Notes under the pieces: model-generated
The model's input: the letters and a program-made list of their open reading frames with translations, nothing else
Told to the model about the DNA's origin: nothing
Databases searched by the model: none
Program-made: the position numbers and the translations under genes
In this document: positions 41,664-51,265 of the stretch, piece after piece
How the letters are laid out: each line of letters starts with the position of its first letter
Position numbering within the stretch: position 1 is the stretch's first letter
Origin: Streptomyces sp. ADI96-02
GTDB taxonomy: Bacteria > Actinomycetota > Actinomycetes > Streptomycetales > Streptomycetaceae
Assembly (NCBI RefSeq): GCF_003846185.1
Contig: NZ_ML123034.1
Coordinates: 1,089,726-1,153,725 of the forward strand
DNA: 64,000 nt
Direction: 5' to 3'

Positions 41664-42683
41664 GTGCGTACCGACATCTTTGCCCGCCTGGACCGGGAGC
41701 CGGAACCGCCGAAGATAGAGGCGCCGCGGATGAGCCGTCACCGCATCGCCCTCTTCGGCGGGACGTTGGCGTTCTATGTCGCCATCGTCGTCGCCGTGCT
41801 CGTGTCGTCCTGGCTGGTGGCCCTGGACTGGAAGGTCATGCTGTTCCGGCCCTACCAGCAGTGGCCCGAACTGCACGCGTTCCTCGACTACTACGTCGTG
41901 CTCGGCCAGCGCGGCCCCACGGCCGTGATGGTCTCCTGCTGGCTGGGCTGGCGCTCCTGGCGCCAGCACACGCTCCGGCCGCTGCTGGTGCTCGGCTGCT
42001 CGCTGCTGCTGCTCAACGTGACGGTGGGCGCGGTCAAGCTGGGGCTGGGCCGGCTCGGCCCGCACTACGCGACGCAGATCGGCTCGGCCGAGATGTTCGC
42101 CGGCGGCGATATATTTCCGTCCGGACACACCGCCAACGCCGTCGTGACCTGGGGAATCCTCGCCTATCTGGCGACCACTCCGCGTGCCCGGCGCTATCTG
42201 TCGGCGGTCTCCGCGACGGTGTCGCTGGGCGTGGGGCTCACCACCGTGTACATCGGCACGCACTGGCTCAGCGACGTCCTGCTGGGCTGGGCGGCCGGGC
42301 TGCTCATCCTGCTGGCCCTGCCCTGGTTCGAGCCGCTGATCGCCCGGACCGAGACGTGGATCTTCGCCGTGCGCGAGCAGTGGCGGGAGCGCCGCGGACC
42401 CGGCCGTCCGGCGCGGGCCGCCGACGGCGGGCCGCGGCCGGTGCTGCTGCTGCCGCAGGCGATCGGCGGCGAGTCCCCGGCCGCCGGGGGCGTGCCTCTC
42501 GTGGTCGACGCCGCTCCCGCCGCCCATCAGGCCGCCGCCGGTACGCGACCGCGGGTCCACGGGGCGCACCAGGTGCGCCCGGACCGGCCGCCGGTCACTC
42601 CGGCGGGCAGCCGCCGTCCGCCGCACCCGGACCACGGGGCCCGCGGCTCCGCCGGCACGGCGCGTCCGGTGGCGGGCGGCTGA
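41664..42683 (+). CDS. PAP2-family membrane phosphatase
   Basis: 339 residues. Six hydrophobic helices span about 28-235, followed by a 100-residue disordered Arg/Pro/Ala tail. The phosphatase signature is complete: KLGLGRLGP (motif 1), FPSGHTAN (motif 2), and VYIGTHWLSDVLLG (motif 3, catalytic His and Asp). These enzymes dephosphorylate lipid phosphates such as undecaprenyl pyrophosphate or phosphatidic acid on the outer membrane face. GTG 41664 is the likely start (VRTDIFARL); no strong ribosome binding site, possibly leaderless. Lipid substrate unknown. Confidence 0.9.
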   Translation: MRTDIFARLDREPEPPKIEAPRMSRHRIALFGGTLAFYVAIVVAVLVSSWLVALDWKVMLFRPYQQWPELHAFLDYYVVLGQRGPTAVMVSCWLGWRSWRQHTLRPLLVLGCSLLLLNVTVGAVKLGLGRLGPHYATQIGSAEMFAGGDIFPSGHTANAVVTWGILAYLATTPRARRYLSAVSATVSLGVGLTTVYIGTHWLSDVLLGWAAGLLILLALPWFEPLIARTETWIFAVREQWRERRGPGRPARAADGGPRPVLLLPQAIGGESPAAGGVPLVVDAAPAAHQAAAGTRPRVHGAHQVRPDRPPVTPAGSRRPPHPDHGARGSAGTARPVAGG

Positions 42684-42734
42684 GAGGCCGCCCCCTGTTC
42701 CGCGGGGACGGTACGCACAGCCTCGCCCCGCACG

Positions 42735-42766
42735 CCGAAGGCCCCGACCGCGGTCGGGGCCTTCGG
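42735..42766. terminator. bidirectional terminator between PAP2 and I78-like genes
   Basis: A 15-base perfect inverted repeat (CCGAAGGCCCCGACC / GGTCGGGGCCTTCGG) with a GC centre, between two convergent stops. Confidence 0.85.
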
Positions 42767-42799
42767 CCTGTTCGGCGGGGACGCGCGCGCCCGGAGGGC

Positions 42800-43024
42800 T
42801 CAGCCCACCCAGCAGCGGGTGACCGTGGCGTCCTCGACCTGGAAATTGATCCGGCCGACGCGGTACTCCATGGTCAGGAACGTGCCCGGCGCCACGGCCC
42901 GGACCGTGTCCCAGCCGCGGCTCCTGGCCTGTTGTTCGGCGGCGTCGGCGCCGAGGCCGACGTACGACTCGGGTGCGTCGTCCGGCTGTGCGGGAGGGGT
43001 CGGTAGAGATGCCATGCCTCTCAC
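42800..43024 (-). CDS. I78-family peptidase inhibitor-like small protein
   Basis: 74-residue cytosolic protein. The C-terminal 50 residues follow the inhibitor I78 pattern: YVGLGADAAEQQARSRGW, then VRAVAPGTFLTMEYRVGR and INFQVEDATVTRCWVG. Members fold like potato inhibitor I proteins and may bind subtilisin- or chymotrypsin-like proteases. There is no signal peptide, so an intracellular target or another role is possible. GTG 43024 has GGGGCGG at good spacing; ATG 43015 would have it too far away. Confidence 0.8.
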   Translation of the reverse strand: MRGMASLPTPPAQPDDAPESYVGLGADAAEQQARSRGWDTVRAVAPGTFLTMEYRVGRINFQVEDATVTRCWVG

Positions 43025-43551
43025 CGTAGGCCGCCCCGGACCGTGACGGAAGGGCGGGCTCCGGCGGAGCCCCTTGCATCCCCGTATGCCGTGACGGTCA
43101 CGCTTGTGTCACAGGATCCCCACACAGGTATACGCGTTCCTATTCACCCGAACGGACCGTCCGGAAGCCGCGGCGTGAAATAGCCGGTCGCTCCGGTGGA
43201 TCTCGCGACGGCCCCGCCGACCGGTTCCGGAAGAACGCCGGCCGGCCTGTCGCCTTTACGCCCGCGGGCCGGTCACCCGAATGGCGGGACGACGGGAATT
43301 CCTACCCGATTATCCCCGGCCTGTCATTCCTCGTGTTTCTCTCACGGGAGGCCGGCGGCCGGTCCCGGGCCTCCCGGTGCCCTTCGCGCGGACGTCGGCC
43401 ATGAGCAGGTTGAGATGTGCATGACGATTCCTGCCGGACCCCGGAGTCCACTTCCGTGCCCGCCGACGCGTGACCCCGGCCGCGGATCCCGCGTTGTCTC
43501 TACATGAGCCGGGAACCGCCCGGCTCACGCACCGAGTCCGAGGAGCCACCC
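43025..43551. other. 527-base intergenic region with palindrome and promoter-like sequence
   Basis: No supported gene. A perfect inverted repeat CGTGAC-G-GTCACG (43090-43102) is followed by TTGTGT (43104-43109) and GTATAC (43128-43133) at 18-base spacing, a plausible plus-strand promoter more than 400 bases before the next gene. The rest is low in coding signal. Confidence 0.5.
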
Positions 43552-44334
43552 GTGCCGCGCATGCTCGACGTCAGCCAGGACGTACGTGCCGAGATCGGCG
43601 ACGCCGAAGCCGACCGGCTGCTCGTCGGCGACAGCGCCCCCGGCAGTTACGACTGCACCTCCTGCCGCACCCCCGGCGACTCCGACCAGGAACGCACCAG
43701 CACGGTGCTGTTCATCGGCGACGAGACCGCCGTGCTCGCGTTCGCCCACGCGACGTGCATCCCCTCGCAGGTCGTCAAGGTGGCGGAGGACCAGCTCCAG
43801 GGCGCGGTGCGCAGCATCACCGGCAGCGAGCAGAAGAATACGGAGGGGCTCATGCCCGAACAGGCCGTCCTCGGCATCACCAGCGGTCTCGTCCTCATCG
43901 AGGACGACGTCCGCCCGGCCCTCGTCGTGGAACCGACGGGACCGGTCGCCCGCCCCGGCACCGACGGCAGCGGGGGCGACGAATTCCTCCAGCTGCTGCT
44001 GGAACAGGGCTTCCGCCCCGCCCCCGATCTGAACCGGCTGCCCGAGGTGCTTCCCGGCTGGTCGGTGCTGCTCGCCGTGGGCCAGCTGCACGCCGTGCTC
44101 CAGCCGGGCGCCGGCGGCGGCACCCCGGTCGCCTGGTGGCAGGCGCACCAGCCGCTCCAGGTGACCGACGGCTGGCGGGCCGCGGTCAACAAGTCGCAGA
44201 CGGTCCTCGTCTTCGCGGCGCCGGCCGGCACCATCGGCCAGCAGCCGCGCGAGGATCTGCTCCGGGACGCCCTGGAGAAGGCCGCGGTCAACGGTCAGCT
44301 GGTCGCCGCGTCGATGCCGCTGGCCGGGACCTGA
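43552..44334 (+). CDS. conserved actinobacterial hypothetical protein (260 aa)
   Basis: Soluble protein with normal coding bias. The N-terminal half has two CxxC-like cysteines in DCTSCRTPGD and a later ATCIPS. Two alpha/beta-looking segments follow (VLGITSGLVLIEDD; WSVLLAVGQLHAVLQPG; QTVLVFAAPAG). I do not recognise a family with known function. GTG 43552 is chosen for the GAGGAG just upstream; ATG 43504 would add 16 residues with a repeat-like start. Possibly co-transcribed with the next small gene. Confidence 0.8.
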   Translation: MPRMLDVSQDVRAEIGDAEADRLLVGDSAPGSYDCTSCRTPGDSDQERTSTVLFIGDETAVLAFAHATCIPSQVVKVAEDQLQGAVRSITGSEQKNTEGLMPEQAVLGITSGLVLIEDDVRPALVVEPTGPVARPGTDGSGGDEFLQLLLEQGFRPAPDLNRLPEVLPGWSVLLAVGQLHAVLQPGAGGGTPVAWWQAHQPLQVTDGWRAAVNKSQTVLVFAAPAGTIGQQPREDLLRDALEKAAVNGQLVAASMPLAGT

Positions 44335-44471
44335 TCGTGTCCGCCCGGCTCGGACACCCCCGCCGAACAGCGTTTTCTCCGCCGGGACCGCATCCGACGG
44401 GCGACGGGGTCGTTGGCACCTACGTGCACTCATACGACCCCTCCCGCCAGCACCAGAGCCACATCCCTGCC

Positions 44472-44777
44472 ATGCGTCCCTCGCAGGATCCATCGGGGGC
44501 CCCCTCCTCCACCCCGATCTACGACGCGCTGTACTCCGAGTACCGGCGCTCGTTCCGGGCGTTGCCGGGCGACCGGAGCGGAGAGGAGAACCTCGGCTTC
44601 CACGCCTTCGGCGCCGGGCTCTTCGCCTCCCGGGCGCCGCTGAGCGGCCATCCGGCCCCCGGCGGGCACGGCGGCCAGGGCCAGCACGGCGGGAGTCTCG
44701 GTTCCTGGCAGCGGGTGGGCCGGCACGCCGGACGGCAGCGGCCCGCGGCCCTGCCGCCGGGCTCACGGGAGTCCTGA
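44472..44777 (+). CDS. small hypothetical protein (101 aa)
   Basis: Starts MRPSQDPSGAPSSTPIYDAL, then a short helical, aromatic-rich core (YSEYRRSFRALPGDRSGEENLGF) and a Gly/His-rich disordered tail. The core looks constrained while the tail does not. No known domain. ATG 44472 lacks a good ribosome binding site; GTG 44424 in the same frame is an alternative. It ends 19 bases before a strong terminator. Confidence 0.6.
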   Translation: MRPSQDPSGAPSSTPIYDALYSEYRRSFRALPGDRSGEENLGFHAFGAGLFASRAPLSGHPAPGGHGGQGQHGGSLGSWQRVGRHAGRQRPAALPPGSRES

Positions 44778-44796
44778 GGGACGGCGGACGCCGGAA

Positions 44797-44849
44797 GCAC
44801 GACGGAGCCCCGGACCGCTCATCGCGAGCGGTCCGGGGCTCCGTCGTGC
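44797..44849. terminator. very long bidirectional terminator hairpin
   Basis: A 24-base perfect stem (outer GCACGACGGAG / CTCCGTCGTGC) with a 5-base loop lies between the small plus-strand gene and der. Confidence 0.92.
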
Positions 44850-44855
44850 CGGAGG

Positions 44856-46325
44856 CTACTTGTTGCGTCCGCGCTTCTCGCGGACCCGGACCGAGATGTG
44901 GATCGGGGTACCCTCGAAGCCGAACTCCTCGCGCAGCCGGCGCTCGACGAAGCGGCGGTAGCCGTGCTCCAGGAAGCCGGAGGCGAAGAGCACGAAGCGC
45001 GGCGGCTTGGTGCCCGCCTGCGTGCCGAACAGGATGCGCGGCTGCTTTCCGCCGCGGACCGGGTGCGGGTGGGAGGCGACGATCTCGCCGAGGAAGGCGT
45101 TCAGCCGGCCCGTGGGGACGCGGGTCTCCCAGCCCTCGATCGCGGTCTCGATCGCCGGGACCAGCTTCTCCATGTGGCGGCCGGTGACCGCGGAGACGTT
45201 GACGCGCGGGGCCCAGGAAATCTGCGCCAGCTCCGTCTCGATCTCGCGCTCCAGGTAGTAGCGGCGCTCCTCGTCGAGGGTGTCCCACTTGTTGAAGGCG
45301 ACGACGAGCGCCCGACCGGCCTCCACGGCCATGGTGATGATCCGCTGGTCCTGGACGCTGATGGACTCGCTGGAGTCGATCAGGACGACGGCGACCTCGG
45401 CCTTCTCCACGGCGGCGGCGGTGCGCAGCGAGGCGTAGTAGTCCGCGCCCTCCTGGAGGTGGACCCGGCGGCGGATGCCGGCCGTGTCGATGAACTTCCA
45501 GGTGATCCCGCCGAGCTGGATCAGCTCGTCGACCGGGTCGCGCGTGGTGCCGGCCTGCTCGTTGACGACGACCCGGTCCTCGCCGGCGACCTTGTTCAGG
45601 AGGGAGGACTTGCCGACGTTCGGGCGGCCGATCAGCGCGATCCGGCGCGGGCCGCCGAGCGCGGTGCCGAACTTCTGCGCCGGCGCGTCCGGCAGCGCTT
45701 CGAGGACCGCGTCCAGCATGTCGCCGGTGCCGCGGCCGTGCAGCGAGGAGACCGGGTAGGGCTCTCCGAGGCCGAGCGACCACAGGGCGGTGGCGTCCGC
45801 CTCGCCGCTCTGGCCGTCGACCTTGTTGGCGCAGAGCACGACGGGCTTCTTGGCCCGGCGCAGCAGCTTGACGACGGCCTCGTCGGTGTCGGTGGCCCCG
45901 ACCGTCGAGTCGACCACGAAGACGACCGCGTCGGCCGTCTCGATGGCGTACTCGGCCTGGGCGGCGACGGAGGCGTCCAGGCCCAGCACGTCCTGCTCCC
46001 AGCCGCCGGTGTCGACGACCTTGAAGCGGCGGCCGGCCCATTCGGCCTCGTAGCTGACGCGGTCGCGGGTGACGCCGGGCTTGTCCTGCACGACGGCCTC
46101 GCGGCGGCCGATGATCCGGTTCACCAGGGTCGACTTGCCGACGTTGGGGCGGCCGACGACGGCGAGCACGGGAAGCGGGCCGTGACCGGCCTCGTCAAGG
46201 GCTCCCTCGACCTCGTCGGGGTCGAAGCCCTCCTGCGCGGCGAGCTCCATGAACTCCGCGAACTCGGCATCGCCAAGTGCTCCGTGCTCGTGGTCCGAGC
46301 CCTCGGAGTGAATCTGGTCGTTCAT
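44856..46325 (-). CDS. der: ribosome assembly GTPase Der (EngA)
   Basis: 489-residue double GTPase required for 50S subunit maturation. An acidic N-terminal extension of about 55 residues (typical of Streptomyces) is followed by GTPase domain 1 ([25 protein letters not shown]), domain 2 ([26 protein letters not shown]) and a KH-like C-terminus ([18 protein letters not shown]). ATG 46325 has GAGGA upstream at slightly long spacing. Downstream of plsC and cmk in one probable operon. Confidence 0.97.
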   Translation of the reverse strand: MNDQIHSEGSDHEHGALGDAEFAEFMELAAQEGFDPDEVEGALDEAGHGPLPVLAVVGRPNVGKSTLVNRIIGRREAVVQDKPGVTRDRVSYEAEWAGRRFKVVDTGGWEQDVLGLDASVAAQAEYAIETADAVVFVVDSTVGATDTDEAVVKLLRRAKKPVVLCANKVDGQSGEADATALWSLGLGEPYPVSSLHGRGTGDMLDAVLEALPDAPAQKFGTALGGPRRIALIGRPNVGKSSLLNKVAGEDRVVVNEQAGTTRDPVDELIQLGGITWKFIDTAGIRRRVHLQEGADYYASLRTAAAVEKAEVAVVLIDSSESISVQDQRIITMAVEAGRALVVAFNKWDTLDEERRYYLEREIETELAQISWAPRVNVSAVTGRHMEKLVPAIETAIEGWETRVPTGRLNAFLGEIVASHPHPVRGGKQPRILFGTQAGTKPPRFVLFASGFLEHGYRRFVERRLREEFGFEGTPIHISVRVREKRGRNK

Positions 46326-46403
46326 GAAGTCCGTTCCTCTTTGCATCATCATCGATGGGCCGCTGTCCGTGCGGTCCACTACTCAAGTCCGGTCAAGTCT
46401 GGC

Positions 46404-47060
46404 CTATCGCCCGGTGAGGCGCTTGGCACTTTCCAGGTGGGCGGTCAGCTTCGCCTGGATCCGCAGGGTCGCCTCGTCCAGCGCCTTGCGGGTGCGCCGT
46501 CCGTCGCCGCCGCTCGCGTCGAAGGCGTCGCCGAAGACGACGTCGACCCGGCTGCGCAGCGGCGGCAGCCCCCGTATCAACCGTCCGCGGCGCTCGGTGC
46601 TTCCCAGGACGGCCACCGGGACGATCGGTGCTCCGCCCCGGACCGCGAAGTACGCCAGTCCGGCCCGCAGCGAGGCGAAGTCTCCCTCGCCCCGGGTGCC
46701 CTCGGGGAAGATCCCGAGAGCGCCGCCGTTCTCCAGCACGCCGAGCGCGTGGCCGATGGCGGTGCGGTCGACGGTCGCGCGGTCCACCTCGATCTGGCCG
46801 ATCCGGTGCAGGAACGGATCGAGGGGGCCGACGAACGCCTCCTTCTTGATCAGGAAGTGCACCGGCCGGGGTGCGGTCCCCATCAGCATCGGGCCGTCGA
46901 TGTTGTGCGAGTGGTTCACCGCGAGTATGACGGGTCCGGTGGCGGGCACGCGCCACGCGCCGAGCACCCGGGGCCGCCAGAGGCCGTACATCAGCCCGAT
47001 GCCGATGGTCCGGCCGACCGCCGCGCCGCGCGGTGTGGGCGCGGCCTTGGGGTCGCTCAC
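46404..47060 (-). CDS. plsC: 1-acyl-sn-glycerol-3-phosphate acyltransferase family protein
   Basis: 218-residue PlsC-type acyltransferase with the HxxxxD catalytic motif in VNHSHNIDGPML, the substrate motif FPEGTRGEGD and the third block APIVPVAVLG. It should acylate lysophosphatidate or a related lysolipid at the membrane. GTG 47060 overlaps the cmk stop by four bases. The cmk-plsC-der order is a known actinobacterial cluster. Confidence 0.92.
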   Translation of the reverse strand: MSDPKAAPTPRGAAVGRTIGIGLMYGLWRPRVLGAWRVPATGPVILAVNHSHNIDGPMLMGTAPRPVHFLIKKEAFVGPLDPFLHRIGQIEVDRATVDRTAIGHALGVLENGGALGIFPEGTRGEGDFASLRAGLAYFAVRGGAPIVPVAVLGSTERRGRLIRGLPPLRSRVDVVFGDAFDASGGDGRRTRKALDEATLRIQAKLTAHLESAKRLTGR

Positions 47061-47746
47061 GCCGCGGTCCGCTTCTCCTCGACGAGGGTGACGACGCACT
47101 CGATGACCTGCTGGAGGGTCAGGTCGGTGGTGTCCACCTCCACGGCGTCGTCGGCCTTGGCGAGCGGCGAGGTCTTGCGGCCGGAGTCGGCCGCGTCCCG
47201 CTTGACCAGCGCCTCGCGGGTGGCGGCGACGTCGGAGCCCTTGATCTCGCCGCTGCGGCGGGCCGCGCGGGCCTCCGGGGAGGCGGTGAGGAAGATCTTG
47301 AGGTCGGCGCCGGGCAGCACGGTGGTGCCGATGTCCCGGCCCTCGACGACGATGCCGCCGCTCGCGGCGATCGAGCGCTGGAGCTCGGTGATGAGCGTGC
47401 GGACCTCGGGGACGGCGCTGACGGCGCTGACGTTGGCGGTGACCTGCTGCGTGCGGATCGGACCGGAGGCGTCCTCGCCGTCCACGGTGATCGTCGGGGC
47501 GCTCGGGTCGGTGCCGGAGACGATGGCGGGCTTGGCCGCGGCGTTCGCCACCGCCGCCGGGTCGCCGACGTCGACGCCGTTGTTGAGCATCCACCACGTG
47601 ATGGCCCGGTACTGGGCGCCCGTGTCCAGGTAGCGCAGGCCCAGCTCGATGGCGACGGCCCTGGAGGTGCTCGACTTGCCGGTGCCCGAGGGCCCGTCGA
47701 TGGCGACGATCACTGCGGGGCTTGCGGTTTCCACGGTGGTGGACAC
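47057..47746 (-). CDS. cmk: cytidylate kinase
   Basis: 229-residue CMP/dCMP kinase: P-loop IDGPSGTGKSSTSR, LRYLDTGAQYRAIT substrate site, VEGRDIGTTVLPGADLKIFLTAS, and LVKRDAADSGRKTSPL. Supplies CDP/dCDP in the cytosol. GTG 47746 has AGGAAGG almost touching it; GTG 47734 is at a more usual distance and is an equal candidate. First gene of the cmk-plsC-der operon. Confidence 0.96.
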   Translation of the reverse strand: MSTTVETASPAVIVAIDGPSGTGKSSTSRAVAIELGLRYLDTGAQYRAITWWMLNNGVDVGDPAAVANAAAKPAIVSGTDPSAPTITVDGEDASGPIRTQQVTANVSAVSAVPEVRTLITELQRSIAASGGIVVEGRDIGTTVLPGADLKIFLTASPEARAARRSGEIKGSDVAATREALVKRDAADSGRKTSPLAKADDAVEVDTTDLTLQQVIECVVTLVEEKRTAA

Positions 47747-47862
47747 CTTCCTGGTACACGGGGCGGGGACGGACGGGCCACGGGACGGCCTCGTACCAGG
47801 TTACCGAGTGCGGGGCAGGGCCTCGTACCCCGTACGGCCCAGCCCCGCCCCCGGTGGCGCGG

Positions 47863-48948
47863 TCAGCCGCGGATCGACCAGCCGCGCTCCTTGAGCGCCG
47901 CGCCGAGCGGGCCGGCCGCGCTCGGTTCCACCATGAGCTGGACCAGGCCCGCCTGCTGGCCGGTGGCGTGCTCGATCCGGACGTCCTCGATGTTCACCCC
48001 GGCCCGGCCGGCGTCGGCGAAGATCGCGGCGAGCTCGCCCGGCCGGTCGCCGATGAGGACGGCCACCGTCTCGTACGCGGCGGGGGCGGAGCCGTGCTTG
48101 CCGGGGACCCGGACGCGGCCCGCGTTGCCCCGGCGCAGCACGTCCTCGATGGCCTCGGCCCCCGCGCTCCGCTTCTCCTCGTCGGCGGAGTGCAGGCCGC
48201 GCAGCGCCCGTACGGTCTCCTCCAGGTCGGCGGCGACCCCGGCGAGCACGTCGGCGACCGGGCCGGGGTTGGCGGTCAGGATCTCCACCCACATCCGCGG
48301 GTCGGACGCGGCGATCCGGGTGACGTCGCGGATGCCCTGGCCGCACAGGCGCACGGCGTTCTCGTCGGCCTCCGCGAGCCGCGCGGCGACCATGGAGGAG
48401 ATCAGCTGCGGGGTGTGCGAGACGAGGGCGACGGCCCGGTCGTGGGCGTCGGCGTCCATCACCACGGGGACGGCCCGGCACAGGGCGACCAGTTCCAGCG
48501 CGAGGTTGAGGACGTCGGTGTCGGTGTCCCGGGTCGGGGTGAGGACCCAGGGACGGCCCTCGAAGAGGTCGGCGGTGGCGGCGAGCGGTCCGGAGCGCTC
48601 CTTGCCCGCCATGGGGTGGGTGCCGATGTACGGCGTGAGGTCGAGGCCGAGCGCCTCCAGCTCGCGGCGCGGTCCGCCCTTGACGCTGGCGACGTCCAGG
48701 TAGCCGCGGGCCGCTCCGGCGCGCATGGCGGCGGCGAGGACGGAGGCGGTGTGGGCGGGCGGCACGGCGACGACGGCCAGATCGACGCGGCCCGGGGGCG
48801 GCTCCTGCGTACCGGCGCCGAGCGAGGCGGCGGTACGGGCCGAGGCCGGGTCGTGGTCGACGAGGTGGACGTGGACGCCGCGGCCGGACAGCGCCAGGGC
48901 GGCCGACGTGCCGACGAGCCCGGTTCCGATGACGAGGGCGGTTCTCAC
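47863..48948 (-). CDS. tyrA: prephenate dehydrogenase (tyrosine biosynthesis) with C-terminal ACT domain
   Basis: 361 residues. N-terminal Rossmann NAD site (TALVIGTGLVGTSAALAL), the prephenate dehydrogenase core (GTHPMAGKERSG, VSHTPQLISS) and an ACT-type regulatory domain at about 285-361 (YETVAVLIGDRPGELAAIFADAG). Converts prephenate to 4-hydroxyphenylpyruvate; the ACT domain implies tyrosine feedback. GTG 48948 overlaps the aroH stop (GTGA), joining two steps that use chorismate and prephenate. Confidence 0.95.
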   Translation of the reverse strand: MRTALVIGTGLVGTSAALALSGRGVHVHLVDHDPASARTAASLGAGTQEPPPGRVDLAVVAVPPAHTASVLAAAMRAGAARGYLDVASVKGGPRRELEALGLDLTPYIGTHPMAGKERSGPLAATADLFEGRPWVLTPTRDTDTDVLNLALELVALCRAVPVVMDADAHDRAVALVSHTPQLISSMVAARLAEADENAVRLCGQGIRDVTRIAASDPRMWVEILTANPGPVADVLAGVAADLEETVRALRGLHSADEEKRSAGAEAIEDVLRRGNAGRVRVPGKHGSAPAAYETVAVLIGDRPGELAAIFADAGRAGVNIEDVRIEHATGQQAGLVQLMVEPSAAGPLGAALKERGWSIRG

Positions 48949-49307
48949 TGGGCGATGTCCTTGCGCAGGGCGGCGGTGGCGCCGAGGTAGACGTGCTGGA
49001 TCTCGGCGCGCGGGAGGCGGGTCTCGACATGGGCGAGGAGGCGGACGGCCCCGGGCATGGCCCCGGCGACGTCCAGCTCCTGGGCGCAGATCAACGGTAC
49101 GTCGACGATCCCGAGGCTCCGCGCGGCGGCGGCCGGGAAGTCGCTGTGCAGGTCCGGGGTGGCGGTGAACCAGATGCTGATCAGGTCGTCGGCGGCCAGG
49201 CTGTTGCGTTCCAGGACGGCCGTCAGCAGCTCGCCCACCCGCTCGTCCATGTGTCCGGCCTCGTCCCGGTCCAGCTGGACGGCTCCCCGGACCGCTCGTA
49301 CCGCCAC
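48945..49307 (-). CDS. aroH: chorismate mutase, AroH type
   Basis: 120-residue mutase of the trimeric AroH class: VRAVRGAVQLDRDEAGHM at the N-terminus, active-site Arg residues in VRAVRGA and VETRLPR, and the SIWFTATPDLHSDFPA strand. Converts chorismate to prephenate, feeding TyrA. GTG 49307 has AAGGGG upstream. First gene of the aroH-tyrA operon. Confidence 0.95.
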   Translation of the reverse strand: MAVRAVRGAVQLDRDEAGHMDERVGELLTAVLERNSLAADDLISIWFTATPDLHSDFPAAAARSLGIVDVPLICAQELDVAGAMPGAVRLLAHVETRLPRAEIQHVYLGATAALRKDIAQ

Positions 49308-49494
49308 GTCGTACCCCTTGCTGCCGTGCGCCTTCGTCCTGTCGCGGCCGGTGTCCCCGGCCGTGCTCACCCTAAGGGGCCGGAGACCGGCCGGGGACAC
49401 CGTCCCGGGCGGGCGGAGCGGGCCGGGCCCGAGCCGCGCCCGAGCCGGAAAAACACCCGGCGGGCGCGGGGCGTCCTCCCGTACCCTCGCCGCC

Positions 49495-50187
49495 ATGACC
49501 ACCCCTGCCGGAGAGAGGCTCGTACGCGACCACACCGTCTACGCCTGTGTGATGGGGTCGCGCGCGTTCGGCCTGGCGACCGAGGACAGCGACACGGACC
49601 GGCGCGGGGTGTACCTCGCCCCCACCGCGCTGTTCTGGCGTCTGGACAAGCCGCCGACGCACGTGGAGGGCCCCGGGCCGGAGCGGTTCTCCTGGGAGCT
49701 GGAGCGCTTCTGCGGGCTCGCGCTGCGGGCCAACCCGAACGTGCTGGAGTGCCTGCACTCGCCGATCGTGGAGTACGCGGACGGGACCGGCCGCGAACTG
49801 CTCGCGCTGCGCGGGGCGTTCCTGTCCCGTCTCGCGCACGGCACGTTCGCGGGGTACGCGGTGGGGCGGCGCAGGAAGCTGGAGGCGCAGGTGCGGCAGC
49901 ACGGGGCGCCGCGCTGGAAGGACGCGGCGCACCTGCTGCGGCTGCTGGCGAGCTGCCGGGACCTGCTGCGGACCGGCGAGCTGCGCGTCGAGGTCGGCGA
50001 CGCGCGGGAGGACCTGCTCGCGGTCAGGCGGGGCGAGGTGGCCTGGCGGGAGGTGGAGCGCCGGGCGGACCGCCTCGCCGAGGAGAACGACCGCGCGGCC
50101 GAGCGCTCGCCGCTGCCGCCCGGCCCGGACCTGCCGGCGGTGGAGGACTTCCTGGTCCGGACCCGGCGGGCGTCGGCGGGAGGCTGA
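49495..50187 (+). CDS. RlaP-like predicted nucleotidyltransferase
   Basis: 230-residue protein of the DNA-polymerase-beta-like nucleotidyltransferase superfamily. The catalytic motif is GSRAFGLATEDSDTDRRGVY near 20-39, followed by an Arg/Glu-rich helical region. Streptomyces proteins of this type are usually annotated as RlaP or predicted nucleotidyltransferase; acceptor and physiological role are unknown. ATG 49495 starts the conserved part; ribosome binding site is weak. Convergent with the ADP-ribosylglycohydrolase gene. Confidence 0.85.
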   Translation: MTTPAGERLVRDHTVYACVMGSRAFGLATEDSDTDRRGVYLAPTALFWRLDKPPTHVEGPGPERFSWELERFCGLALRANPNVLECLHSPIVEYADGTGRELLALRGAFLSRLAHGTFAGYAVGRRRKLEAQVRQHGAPRWKDAAHLLRLLASCRDLLRTGELRVEVGDAREDLLAVRRGEVAWREVERRADRLAEENDRAAERSPLPPGPDLPAVEDFLVRTRRASAGG

Positions 50188-50239
50188 GGGCCACCGGGCG
50201 CGGTCGTACCGCCCGCGCCCGCAGCCGCGGCGTGTCCGC

Positions 50240-51265
50240 TCAGGCGTCCCAGAGCGCCCCGAGCGACAGCAGGTCGCTGCGGTACTCGACGCGCTCCGAC
50301 CACTCCTTGGGCCAGGCCCCCGCGCCCAGGTGCGCCCCGGCCAGGGCCCCGGTGAGGCAGGCGATCGAGTCGGAGTCGCCGCGGGTGCAGGCCGCCCGGC
50401 GCAGGGCGGTGAGGGGGTCCTCGGGGAAGAGCAGGAAGCAGTGCAGGGCGGTGGCGAGCGCTTCCTCGGCGACCCAGCCGTCGCCGGTCCGCTCGCACGG
50501 GTCCGTCTCCGGCGACGGTTCGCGCAGGGCTTCCTGCACGGCTGCCAGCGCACTCTGGCACTCGTCCCAGCCGCGGCTGATGTACGCCTCCGGCGAGGCG
50601 TCCCCCGTGTGACGCCACAGGTCGCCGAGCCAGCGGGCCCGGTAGCGCCCGCTGTTCTCGTACGCGTAGCTGCGCAACCGGCCTATGAGGCCGAGCGGTT
50701 CGGCTCCCCGGGCGAGCAGGAGGACCGCGCGGGCGGTCAGGTCGGAGGCGGCCAGGGCGGTGGGGTGGCCGTGGGTGAGGGCGGCCTGGAGCTGTGCGGC
50801 CCCGGCGCGCTGCTCGTCGCTGAGGCCGGGGACGAGGCCGAGGGGGGCGACCCGCATGTTGGCCCCGCAGCCCTTGGAGTGCGTCTGGCTCGCCTCCTGC
50901 CAGACCGGAGTGGATTCCAACAGGCGGCAGGCGGTCAGGCAGGTGTTGCCGGGGGCCCGGTCGTTGTCCGGCGCGTGGTACCAGGCGACGAACTCCCGGC
51001 GGGCCGGGTCCACCAGCCGCTCCGGCGTGAGCAGTCCGCTGTCCATGGCGGTGCGGACGGCGCGGCCCAGGGCCAGGGTCATCTGGGTGTCGTCGGTGAC
51101 GAGGGCGGGCTTCGGCAGCTCCATCCGCCGCCAGGGGCCGCATTTCGCCAGGATCGACGGCACGTCGTCGAACTCGGTGGGGAAGCCCAGGGCGTCGCCG
51201 AGGGCGAGCCCGGTCAGGGAGCCGGTGGCCGCCTGCTTGGTGAGGGTTCGGGTGGCGATGGTCAT
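50240..51265 (-). CDS. ADP-ribosylglycohydrolase family protein (DraG-like)
   Basis: 341-residue enzyme that should remove ADP-ribose from proteins or small molecules. Metal-ligand motifs of the family are visible: [23 protein letters not shown] (first di-Mg site), and [17 protein letters not shown] (second site). AAGGA precedes ATG 51265. Its start overlaps the stop of the NUDIX-regulator gene by four bases, so regulator and hydrolase are made together. This pairing fits NAD/ADP-ribose turnover. Confidence 0.93.
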   Translation of the reverse strand: MTIATRTLTKQAATGSLTGLALGDALGFPTEFDDVPSILAKCGPWRRMELPKPALVTDDTQMTLALGRAVRTAMDSGLLTPERLVDPARREFVAWYHAPDNDRAPGNTCLTACRLLESTPVWQEASQTHSKGCGANMRVAPLGLVPGLSDEQRAGAAQLQAALTHGHPTALAASDLTARAVLLLARGAEPLGLIGRLRSYAYENSGRYRARWLGDLWRHTGDASPEAYISRGWDECQSALAAVQEALREPSPETDPCERTGDGWVAEEALATALHCFLLFPEDPLTALRRAACTRGDSDSIACLTGALAGAHLGAGAWPKEWSERVEYRSDLLSLGALWDA

